Shown piece by piece: positions 1 through 4,212 of a stretch of DNA of 6,124 nucleotides. Position 1 is the stretch's first letter. Every line of letters starts with the position of its first letter. The notes under the pieces were generated by a model, which saw only the letters and a list, made by a program, of their open reading frames with translations, did not search any database and had not been told where the DNA came from. The DNA lies in assembly GCA_002796045.1 (NCBI GenBank), contig PCVM01000040.1:1-6124 (forward strand), read 5' to 3'. A program made the translations under genes and the position numbers. This stretch comes from Candidatus Roizmanbacteria bacterium CG11_big_fil_rev_8_21_14_0_20_36_8 (GTDB lineage: Bacteria > Patescibacteriota > Microgenomatia > UBA1406 > GWC2-37-13).

Positions 1-720
1 ATTAAAAAGCTAGTTACAGGTCTCAGGAAGTTTGCAGTTGCTTTCAAAGAAAAGCCAGTCATTTACAGAGCTACTGATTTTAAAACAAATGAGTATCGTA
101 ATTTGAAAGGCGGCGCACTTTACGAACCCAAAGAGGCAAATCCTATGCTTGGATTTAGAGGCGCGTCTCGTTATATCGCTGATCCTCAAGTTTTTTCTAT
201 GGAGCTTGACGCTCTTAAGCAACTACATGAAGAGGGTTTTGACAACATGCACCTTATGATTCCATTTGTGAGAGTTCCTTGGGAGCTTGTTCGAATTCGG
301 GAGATAATACGCGATCATGGACTTCTGGGATATCCGAATTTCAAACTTTGGATAATGGTTGAAGTGCCAGCTGCTGCAATAATGCTTCAGGAATTTATTG
401 ATCTTGGGATTGATGGAGTTTCAATTGGTACAAATGATCTGACGATGATGCTCCTTGGAGTTGATCGCGATAGCGCTGAGGTTGCAAATATATATGACGA
501 AAGGCATCCCGCAGTAGTTTCAGTTCTAGAGCATATTGTCGAGACTTGTGTGGAAGCTGGGATAACATGTTCTATTTGTGGTCAAGCTGCCTCAGATTAT
601 CCTGAGATTGTCGAAGCTCTTGTTCGAAAAGGAATCACCTCAGTATCGGTCGCGCCTGATGCTGTAAATCGCACTCGTGTGCTTATTCATGATATTGAGA
701 AGAAGATTTATAAGAAGTGA
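1..720 (+). CDS. ppsA: Phosphoenolpyruvate synthase, C-terminal part (5' end outside window)
   Basis: This is the C-terminal TIM-barrel (PEP/pyruvate-binding) domain of PEP synthase, which makes PEP, AMP and phosphate from pyruvate, ATP and water in the cytoplasm; it serves gluconeogenesis or, in reduced genomes, possibly pyruvate/ATP balance. The frame is open from base 1 and gives 239 residues before TGA. Numbering from the first visible codon, one sees the barrel start VIYRATDFKTNEY (about 20-32), GFRGASRY (51-58, with the catalytic-type Arg53), MVEVPAAA (119-126, metal-binding Glu121), SIGTNDLT (141-148, Asn145/Asp146) and SICGQAASD (191-199) with the active-site Cys193. All key barrel residues are kept, so this end is intact. 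The swivelling phospho-His domain and the ATP-grasp domain lie upstream. GTNDLTMMLLG differs mildly from the usual GSNDLTQLTLG. Pyruvate phosphate dikinase is the main alternative, but the Cys motif (CGQ, not CGEHGG) favours PpsA. Confidence 0.93.
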   Translation: MKKLVTGLRKFAVAFKEKPVIYRATDFKTNEYRNLKGGALYEPKEANPMLGFRGASRYIADPQVFSMELDALKQLHEEGFDNMHLMIPFVRVPWELVRIREIIRDHGLLGYPNFKLWIMVEVPAAAIMLQEFIDLGIDGVSIGTNDLTMMLLGVDRDSAEVANIYDERHPAVVSVLEHIVETCVEAGITCSICGQAASDYPEIVEALVRKGITSVSVAPDAVNRTRVLIHDIEKKIYKK

Positions 721-778
721 CAAAGCTATTGCAGCAATCCTAACTAAAATTAACTTTCATAATTTGGACTACCTCAAA

Positions 779-809
779 TAGGGACTGTCCCTAAATGGGA
801 CAGTCCCTA
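779..809. repeat. REP-like perfect palindrome, two GGGACnGTCCC half-sites
   Basis: The arms at 779-791 (TAGGGACTGTCCC) and 797-809 (GGGACAGTCCCTA) are perfect reverse complements: a 13-bp stem with a 5-nt loop (TAAAT). Each arm is itself a near-palindrome around one central base, so either a long hairpin or two short ones can form. Repeats of the GGGACnGTCCC kind occur in many bacterial genomes as REP-like elements, sometimes mobilised by RAYT-type (IS200-like) transposases. No such transposase is in this window. There is no T-tract on either side, so a terminator role is possible but not shown. Confidence 0.75.
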
Positions 810-842
810 AATATGAATATTCCCCCCAAAAAAATACTAATT

Positions 843-850
843 GGTATACT
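843..850 (+). promoter_or_regulatory. Extended -10 promoter for ruvAB, almost leaderless
   Basis: TGG followed by TATACT (-10 at 845-850) fits the extended -10 consensus TGnTATAAT with one mismatch. The ruvA ATG begins at 860, so a start about 7-10 nt after the -10 box gives a leader of roughly 0-3 nt. No Shine-Dalgarno sequence precedes the ATG, which agrees with leaderless initiation. No good -35 box is visible; the expected position falls in a run of Cs. Confidence 0.55.
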
Positions 851-859
851 GTTATTCAT

Positions 860-1441
860 ATGATTGGGAAAATAAAGGGAACTGTCTCTGAAATCGATGG
901 AAATGAAGTACTTATCGAAACTGTTTCTGGTCTTTTTTATAAGGTTTATTTTACAAATGCGCTTCTTGAAACTATAGTCGAAAATGATGAAGTTGAGGTA
1001 TATACCTACCATTTGATCCGTGAAGATTCTCAGATGTTATTTGGTTTTGAACACAAAAAAGAGTATCGTTTATTTGAGCTGCTTCTAACAGTGCAAGGCG
1101 TTGGACCAAAATCAGCTTTCATGATAGTCTCCGAATCTACAGGTGACAAGATAATAAATGCAGTTCGACAAAATGATCATGCTTACTTTACAAGAATTAA
1201 AGGGCTCGGTAAAAAAACAGCTTTGAAAATTATTCTTGAGCTTTCGCAGAAATTTCACTCAGAGTTCACATTGTTGCCTGATATTCCTTTCTCAAATGAA
1301 GATCAGACTGTTCACGATGCACTTCTTTCACTCGGATTTGAAAGTAAGGATATTGGAGATATTTTATCAAAGATTTCAAAAGATGCTTCAATTGAGGATA
1401 AGCTCAAAGAAGCAATTGGCTTAATTAGTTCACGAACTTAA
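860..1441 (+). CDS. ruvA: Holliday junction branch migration protein RuvA
   Basis: RuvA binds four-way Holliday junctions as a tetramer and loads the RuvB motors that drive branch migration during recombinational repair. The 193-residue product has the usual length and layout. An OB-fold covers about 1-62, starting MIGKIKGTV. The acidic pin Glu55-Asp56 lies in HLIREDSQMLFGF. Two helix-hairpin-helix motifs follow, LLTVQGVGPKSA (75-86) and TRIKGLGKKTALKI (111-124). After a flexible linker, a small C-terminal RuvB-binding domain runs from about 148 to 193. The ATG at 860 is chosen because the protein then begins exactly as the family does and because the -10 box lies just upstream. ruvB follows after 4 nt, so the pair is surely co-transcribed. 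The adjacent upstream gene is ppsA, not ruvC as in many bacteria. Confidence 0.97.
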   Translation: MIGKIKGTVSEIDGNEVLIETVSGLFYKVYFTNALLETIVENDEVEVYTYHLIREDSQMLFGFEHKKEYRLFELLLTVQGVGPKSAFMIVSESTGDKIINAVRQNDHAYFTRIKGLGKKTALKIILELSQKFHSEFTLLPDIPFSNEDQTVHDALLSLGFESKDIGDILSKISKDASIEDKLKEAIGLISSRT

Positions 1442-1445
1442 AATA

Positions 1446-2447
1446 ATGACAATAAAACGTAAAATTAAAGATATTAAACAACTTCGTCCAAAGACTCTGT
1501 CAGATTATGTTGGTCAAGGCGCCGTAGTGAAAACTTTGAAACTTTTTCTTGATGCTGTAAATAAGCGTGGCGGAGCTACAGAGCACATCTTGTTTTACGG
1601 ACCACCTGGAATTGGAAAAACTACCTTATCTCATATCATTGCCAATGAGCTAAATGGCAATTTAAAAGTCACGTCTGGTGCGGCAATAACTAAAACTGGT
1701 GACTTGGCAGCAATTTTGACTAACTTGAAGGATAACGATGTTCTTTTTATTGACGAGATTCATCGTCTCCCAAAACCAGTCGAAGAAATGCTTTATCCCG
1801 TTATCGAAGAGTACTTTTTAGATATTATAATCGGCAAAGGACCATCGGCAAGAACCGTCAGATTACCTGTCCCAAAAATTACAATAGTTGGGGCTACGAC
1901 AAAACTCGCTCTTATTTCAGCTCCACTTCGTGATCGATTTGGACTTCTATTGAGACTCGATTATTACTCAATATCAGAAATACAAAGCATTATCGAGAGA
2001 TCAGCTGAAATTATGAATATTCCGATTACGAGAAGTGCTGCTGGGCAAATTGCAAATCGCGCTCGTCGTACACCTCGGATCGCTAATAGGATTTTAAAAC
2101 GAGCTCGTGACATGGTTGAGGTAAATGATTACAAAGAACTTGATTCAAAAATAACTGAATCGCTTTTCAACTTATTAGATATTGATAGTATTGGATTGTC
2201 AGATCTAGACATTCAGTATCTTCGAACAATTGCTGAAAAATTTCAAAATACTCCAGTTGGTGTAGAAACATTAGCCTCAGCACTATCTGAGGACCGTCGA
2301 ACAATTGAGGAATATATTGAGCCATACTTGCTACGAATCGGTTTTTTAAAAAAAACCCCAAGAGGTAGAGTTGTCACACCAAAAGGTTGTAGTCATCTAA
2401 ATATAAATATAAAATTAGATCCTGTAGATCAACCATCATTGGTTTGA
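1446..2447 (+). CDS. ruvB: Holliday junction branch migration ATPase RuvB
   Basis: RuvB is the hexameric AAA+ ATPase that pumps DNA through the RuvA-bound junction. At 333 residues it is full length. The N-terminus LRPKTLSDYVGQ (13-24) is the family signature. Walker A is GPPGIGKTT (52-60) and Walker B is LFIDEIHRL (100-108, Asp103/Glu104). Sensor 1 is in GATTKLALIS (149-158), with APLRDRFG (159-166) holding the arginine-finger candidate. Sensor 2 is in TPRIANR (209-215). The C-terminal winged helix carries EDRRTIEEYIEPYLLRIGF (282-300) and TPRGRVVTPKG (304-314). GATTKLAL replaces the commoner GATTRAGL, a mild change. No Shine-Dalgarno sequence is seen in the 4-nt gap after ruvA, so translation is probably coupled to ruvA. 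The last 20 residues (CSHLNINIK onward) go past the usual end at the TPRGR segment. The TGA stop sits inside the tRNA-Leu promoter. Confidence 0.97.
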   Translation: MTIKRKIKDIKQLRPKTLSDYVGQGAVVKTLKLFLDAVNKRGGATEHILFYGPPGIGKTTLSHIIANELNGNLKVTSGAAITKTGDLAAILTNLKDNDVLFIDEIHRLPKPVEEMLYPVIEEYFLDIIIGKGPSARTVRLPVPKITIVGATTKLALISAPLRDRFGLLLRLDYYSISEIQSIIERSAEIMNIPITRSAAGQIANRARRTPRIANRILKRARDMVEVNDYKELDSKITESLFNLLDIDSIGLSDLDIQYLRTIAEKFQNTPVGVETLASALSEDRRTIEEYIEPYLLRIGFLKKTPRGRVVTPKGCSHLNINIKLDPVDQPSLV

Positions 2448-2453
2448 TATAAT
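2445..2453 (+). promoter_or_regulatory. Perfect extended -10 promoter for the tRNA-Leu gene
   Basis: TGATATAAT matches TGnTATAAT exactly, with the -10 hexamer at 2448-2453. The expected transcription start near 2460 would leave a 5' leader of about 34 nt for RNase P to remove before tRNA-Leu at 2494. The TGA of ruvB (2445-2447) is part of this element. The -35 region 17 nt upstream (TAGATC) is poor, as is common for extended -10 promoters. Confidence 0.6.
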
Positions 2454-2493
2454 TGACGGTCTAAATGTAAAAATAATTGAGAGACTAATAGTA

Positions 2494-2577
2494 GCCGGGG
2501 TGGCGGAATGGCAGACGCGCTGGACTTAAAATCCAGTATCTGAATAAGGTGTGTGGGTTCGACTCCCACCCTCGGCA
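2494..2577 (+). tRNA. tRNA-Leu, anticodon UAA (TAA at 2527-2529)
   Basis: A complete class II tRNA cloverleaf of 84 nt. The acceptor is GCCGGGG (2494-2500) with CCTCGGC (2570-2576), containing one G-T pair. The D stem is GCG/CGC. The anticodon stem CTGGA (2520-2524) and TCCAG (2532-2536) encloses loop CTTAAAA. A long variable arm with a short stem (ATCT 2538-2541, AGGT 2547-2550) is typical of Leu. The T stem is GTGGG/CCCAC with loop TTCGACT. The discriminator is A2577. The next bases are CTA, so CCA is not encoded and must be added by a nucleotidyltransferase. It reads UUA and, by wobble, UUG. Confidence 0.96.
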
Positions 2578-2581
2578 CTAT

Positions 2582-2620
2582 ATTAGCAGATAGCTATTAG
2601 CAAATAGCGATTAGCTAATA
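2582..2620. repeat. Short tandem repeat, 14-bp unit, about 2.8 copies
   Basis: Units ATTAGCAGATAGCT (2582-2595) and ATTAGCAAATAGCG (2596-2609) differ at two positions, and a partial third copy ATTAGCTAATA follows (2610-2620). It lies in the spacer between tRNA-Leu and tRNA-Thr. It probably arose by replication slippage; no function is evident. Confidence 0.65.
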
Positions 2621-2665
2621 AATAAAGATCTAATTGCTAGAAGCCTAGAGGTAATAGCTAAAACA

Positions 2666-2737
2666 GCCGACTTAGCTCAGCGGTAGAGCAACGCTTTTGT
2701 AAAGCGTAGGTCGTCGGTTCAAATCCGACAGTCGGCT
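2666..2737 (+). tRNA. tRNA-Thr, anticodon UGU
   Basis: A complete 72-nt cloverleaf. The acceptor is GCCGACT (2666-2672) with AGTCGGC (2730-2736), fully paired. D stem GCTC/GAGC. Anticodon stem ACGCT/AGCGT with loop TTTGTAA, giving anticodon TGT for ACA codons. Variable loop AGGTC, T stem GTCGG/CCGAC with loop TTCAAAT. Discriminator T2737. The bases after it are CCC, so CCA is not encoded. No clear promoter of its own is seen, so it may be transcribed together with tRNA-Leu. Confidence 0.96.
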
Positions 2738-2766
2738 CCCTGTACCAGTATAAATACGGTACAGGG
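2738..2766 (+). repeat. Hairpin 1 of a tandem pair, directly behind tRNA-Thr
   Basis: CCCTGTACC (2738-2746) pairs with GGTACAGGG (2758-2766) over 9 bp. Above an A bulge, GTA/TAC adds 3 bp closed by a TAAA tetraloop. It begins immediately after the tRNA-Thr discriminator. There is no T-tract, so it is not a standard intrinsic terminator. Its stem is nearly the same as that of the next hairpin, which suggests a duplicated unit. It may protect or mark the tRNA-Thr 3' end for processing; this is inference. Confidence 0.7.
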
Positions 2767-2800
2767 CCCTGAACCGTGACGAAGTCTCTGGTTCATGGGC
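2767..2800 (+). repeat. Hairpin 2 of the tandem pair
   Basis: CCCTGAACC (2767-2775) pairs with GGTTCA (2790-2795) and GGG (2797-2799), with T2796 bulged. G2766 and C2800 can extend the stem by one pair at the expense of hairpin 1. The loop of 14 nt can form a small GAC/GTC stem. Compared with hairpin 1 the stem differs at one pair, T-A there and A-T here, so pairing is kept. A competing fold also exists: GTCTCT (2784-2789) pairs with AGAGAC (2802-2807), which would break hairpin 2. Confidence 0.65.
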
Positions 2801-2804
2801 AAGA

Positions 2805-2862
2805 GACCCTGTAGCTCAATTGGATACCTGCCTGCCGGCAGGCAGGGAGCAACTCATAATAA
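2805..2862 (+). pseudogene. tRNA 5' fragment interrupted by a palindromic element
   Basis: The 19 nt at 2808-2826 (CCTGTAGCTCAATTGGATA) are identical to 2866-2884 in the intact tRNA-Arg 58 bp downstream; they cover the end of the acceptor, the D stem and the D loop. The tRNA-like sequence then breaks, a 20-bp palindrome occupies 2827-2846, and GAGCA (2847-2851) resumes exactly where tRNA-Arg has GAGCA (2885-2889). After that come 11 nt (ACTCATAATAA) that do not form a proper anticodon arm, and tRNA-Arg begins. There is no 3' half. It is best read as a dead tRNA copy or partial duplication hit by a palindromic element. CTCATAA resembles a Met anticodon loop, but the stem is missing, so identity is unclear. 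Confidence 0.7.
2827..2846. repeat. 20-bp perfect GC-rich palindrome in a tRNA remnant
   Basis: CCTGCCTGCCGGCAGGCAGG is its own reverse complement and is far more GC-rich than the surroundings. It sits at the junction of D loop and D stem in the tRNA fragment. Its reverse-strand translation gives LPAGRQ-type peptides, which I recall as frequent in candidate-phyla genomes; that points to a dispersed palindromic repeat. That it was inserted, rather than arising in place, follows from the clean resumption of tRNA sequence on the far side. Confidence 0.75.
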
Positions 2863-2936
2863 GCGCCTGTAGCTCAATTGGATAGAGCACAGACCTTCTA
2901 AGTCTGTGGTTGCAGGTTCGAGTCCTGCCAGGCGCG
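2863..2936 (+). tRNA. tRNA-Arg, anticodon UCU
   Basis: A complete 74-nt cloverleaf. The acceptor is GCGCCTG (2863-2869) with CAGGCGC (2929-2935). D stem GCTC/GAGC. Anticodon stem CAGAC/GTCTG with loop CTTCTAA, giving anticodon TCT for AGA/AGG codons. Variable loop TGGTT, T stem GCAGG/CCTGC with loop TTCGAGT. Discriminator G2936. CCA is not encoded: CTT follows, and then the ATG of the Nudix gene at 2940. The tRNA and the downstream mRNA must therefore come from one transcript or from very tightly packed ones, with the tRNA 3' cut creating or removing the mRNA 5' end. Confidence 0.97.
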
Positions 2937-2939
2937 CTT

Positions 2940-3341
2940 ATGAAACATTTCCAGCTAGTCGTACTTCCGGTGATTGAGAACGATGGTAAATATCTCCTCA
3001 CAAAACGAATTGATAAGTATTCGGATTATCACGGGAAATGGCAACTTCCAGGAGGTGCTATGGAGTTTAGTGAGACTCCAGAGAAGGCTCTCCGTCGAGA
3101 AGTTCATGAAGAGCTGGGAATCGAAGTAAATATCGTAAAACTTATCCCCACGATTGACATTAAAGTTCGTGGAAAATGGCAAGGAATCTTCATTTCATAT
3201 CTTTGCAGCATGAAAGATGAAAACGCAGAGATAATTTTGAATGAAGAAGCATCGAAGTTTCAATGGTTTACTCTGGAAGAAATCAAGAAACTTGATAATC
3301 TATTTGAAGGATGTTTAGAAGTTATTTTGCTCTGCAATTAA
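2940..3341 (+). CDS. Nudix hydrolase
   Basis: A 133-residue Nudix-fold protein. Such enzymes cleave nucleoside diphosphates linked to another group, for example oxidised dNTPs, NDP-sugars or ADP-ribose; the exact substrate cannot be read from the sequence. The Nudix box matches GX5EX7REUXEEXGU perfectly: Gly39, Glu45, Arg53-Glu54, Glu57-Glu58, Gly60-Ile61. The first strand LVVLPVIENDGKYLLTKR (6-23) and WQLPGGAMEF (34-43) are typical of MutT/NTP-pyrophosphohydrolase-like members, and WFTLEEIKKL (109-118) is the usual near-C-terminal motif. The only plausible start is ATG 2940, 3 nt after tRNA-Arg, because in-frame starts further up lie inside the tRNA. There is no Shine-Dalgarno site. The 3' end overlaps by 27 bp the convergent thioredoxin-like remnant. 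Confidence 0.93.
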   Translation: MKHFQLVVLPVIENDGKYLLTKRIDKYSDYHGKWQLPGGAMEFSETPEKALRREVHEELGIEVNIVKLIPTIDIKVRGKWQGIFISYLCSMKDENAEIILNEEASKFQWFTLEEIKKLDNLFEGCLEVILLCN

Positions 3342-3772
3342 TGTTTTAATTTTCTCAATTAAATTATCAAATCCCCCACCGACCCATCTATCAACTTCTT
3401 TTCCGTCTTTATCTAATACTACAAATGTATGTTGAGTCGATATAAAATGTTTTTTATTCATTTCCCGATCGTTATCATAATCAACTTTTAGAATTTTAAC
3501 TTCAGCTGAAACTTCCTTTATCCTAGAGATAATTTCATTCTCAAGATTTGAACAGGTATTACATCAAGAAGTTGCTGCAAAAAAAATACTGATAATCCAT
3601 TATTTTGTAAATTCACTAAATTAACATCTGAATAATCGATATAATTGTTCGACTCTACCAGGATTTGAGTCATGTCGGTAGGAGTTGAAGTGATTGCTAT
3701 TTTAGCAGTTGTATTTTTAAGTGCTATAAAAATAACAATTATTAAGACTGTTGCCAAAAGGTTGCCCAACAT
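3315..3772 (-). pseudogene. Membrane-anchored thioredoxin-like protein, frameshifted, with TGA at the conserved Trp
   Basis: Read on the - strand, ATG 3772 starts MLGNLLATVLIIVIFIALK, a single N-terminal membrane anchor. A linker follows, then YIDYSDVNLVNLQNNGLSVFF, the lead-in to a thioredoxin fold. In a run of eight T (+ strand A-run 3579-3586) the frame must change to continue. The shifted frame reads FAATS, TGA, CNTCSNLENEI (the CxxC active site), then ILKVDYDND, STQHTFVVLDKDGKEVDRW and a last helix to TAA at 3315-3317. The TGA stands where thioredoxins have Trp (WCxxC); it would be one G-to-A change from TGG. Two lesions within about 20 nt mark a decayed gene, or less likely base-calling faults. 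The intact form would be about 150 residues, a periplasm-facing thiol-disulfide protein of a type seen in candidate phyla. The end overlaps the convergent Nudix gene. Confidence 0.72.
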
Positions 3773-4096
3773 ATTTTTGAAAATATCTATAAATATTTTC
3801 TGCCCACCAGCCGTCATCACATTTGGATATTATTTTTAATCTTGATTATTCAGATTTCTTACTAATCCTTCCAGAACAAAAGCATCGGGGGATAATTGCG
3901 ATTGCTGCGTTGAAGAATTTTCTGGCATTAAGTGATCGGCAGCCAAAACAAAGGGCGTGCCCCGTAATGACTTTAAATTATTCTGTCCGACTATTTCTAA
4001 ATTATATCGTTCAATTTTTTTGCGCTGTCGTTCCAAAAAGGGGGCACCTATTTGTTCGCCAGTAAATCTTCCGAAACCCTCAATGATCTTTTTCAT
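3753..4096 (-). pseudogene. PlsC-like acyltransferase remnant, frameshifted and truncated
   Basis: From ATG 4096 the open frame gives 86 residues (MKKIIEGFGRFTGEQIGAPF onward) including GTPFVLAADHLMPEN (46-60) and QLSPDAFVLEGLVRN (67-81). This resembles the N-terminal part of glycerol-phosphate or lysophospholipid acyltransferases (PlsC-like), with His55 as the candidate catalytic His. The frame stops at TAA 3836-3838. Adding one T just before this stop (GATTAAAA to GATTTAAAA) opens another 30 residues of sensible sequence, LKIISKCDDGWWAENIYRYF then QKYVGQPFGN, after which similarity ends near 3753 inside the thioredoxin-like gene. The gene is therefore frameshifted and has lost its C-terminal half, probably by a deletion that joined it to its neighbour. 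Function is dead or doubtful. The family call is from memory of motifs and is moderately certain. Confidence 0.6.
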
Positions 4097-4107
4097 AATT
4101 GAAATAA

Positions 4108-4136
4108 TAAATAATTAGTTTTTTAAAGCTTGTCAA
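4108..4136 (-). promoter_or_regulatory. Putative promoter of the acyltransferase remnant
   Basis: On the - strand a perfect -35 box TTGACA (4136-4131) is followed after 17 nt by TATTTA (4113-4108), a poor -10; TATTAT a few bases further is a better hexamer but too far from the -35. The ATG is at 4096, so the transcript would have a leader of only a few bases, as for ruvA. No Shine-Dalgarno sequence is visible. Confidence 0.45.
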
Positions 4137-4173
4137 AATCCCTTATAAAAAAGAAAAATATTTTTTGAGTGTC

Positions 4174-4192
4174 GTCTAACATGTTATTAGAC
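4174..4192. repeat. Small inverted repeat behind the methyltransferase gene
   Basis: GTCTAA (4174-4179) and TTAGAC (4187-4192) form a 6-bp stem; the overlapping TAACATGTTA (4177-4186) is a 10-bp perfect palindrome. On the - strand it lies about 20 nt after the methyltransferase stop and is followed some 10 nt later by an A/T-rich stretch, so it could be a weak terminator. GTCTAAC also fits the integron R-box pattern RYYYAAC, but a full attC cannot be built. Confidence 0.4.
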
Positions 4193-4196
4193 AAAG

Positions 4197-4209
4197 TAAT
4201 TTTAGCTCC
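4197..4209 (+). repeat. 13-bp inverted repeat, left copy
   Basis: TAATTTTAGCTCC is the exact reverse complement of 4991-5003. The methyltransferase stop codon begins (in + coordinates) at 4213, only 3 nt inside this repeat. If the outer TA is taken as a target duplication, an 11-bp terminal repeat ATTTTAGCTCC remains, as in small TA-targeting elements. One 13-bp match in a window of this size can also arise by chance. Confidence 0.5.
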
Positions 4210-4212
4210 GTC

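Larger units (their letters stand above)
721..859. other. Intergenic spacer between ppsA and ruvA
   Basis: This 139-bp spacer holds no credible gene. Its content is a REP-like palindrome (779-809) and, close to ruvA, an extended -10 box. I see no classic terminator with a T-tract for ppsA, although the palindrome could slow or stop transcription. Confidence 0.7.
4097..4212. other. AT-rich spacer between the acyltransferase remnant and the methyltransferase
   Basis: A 116-bp gap without a gene. It contains the promoter described at 4108-4136, an A/T-rich stretch (about 4148-4167), a small inverted repeat (4174-4192) and the left copy of a 13-bp inverted repeat (4197-4209). Confidence 0.65.

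Noticed and set aside
1236..1424. Second open frame inside ruvA on the + strand
   Set aside because: It is an out-of-frame shadow of the well-conserved RuvA C-terminus, with no start context.
2582..2620. Possible CRISPR-like repeat array
   Set aside because: The units are 14 bp, directly adjacent without spacers, and AT-rich; this is a simple tandem repeat.
2910..2939. Start of the Nudix protein at TTG 2910
   Set aside because: This codon lies inside the tRNA-Arg variable/T-arm region, and the Nudix fold starts naturally at ATG 2940.
2816..3001. Open frame of 61 codons on the - strand containing GRTRTCN and VLYPIEL
   Set aside because: It is antisense to tRNA-Arg and to the start of the Nudix gene. 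Peptides of this kind are a known artefact of translating tRNA genes on the wrong strand.
3773..3820. GTG/ATG starts at 3820/3817 as the beginning of the thioredoxin-like gene (MMTAGGQKIF...)
   Set aside because: These codons are the shadow frame of the acyltransferase segment KCDDGWWAENIYRYF. The membrane anchor begins at ATG 3772.
3823..4065. Open frame of 80 codons on the + strand opposite the acyltransferase remnant
   Set aside because: It has no recognisable motif, lies antisense to a sequence with clear protein similarity, and has no promoter or start context.
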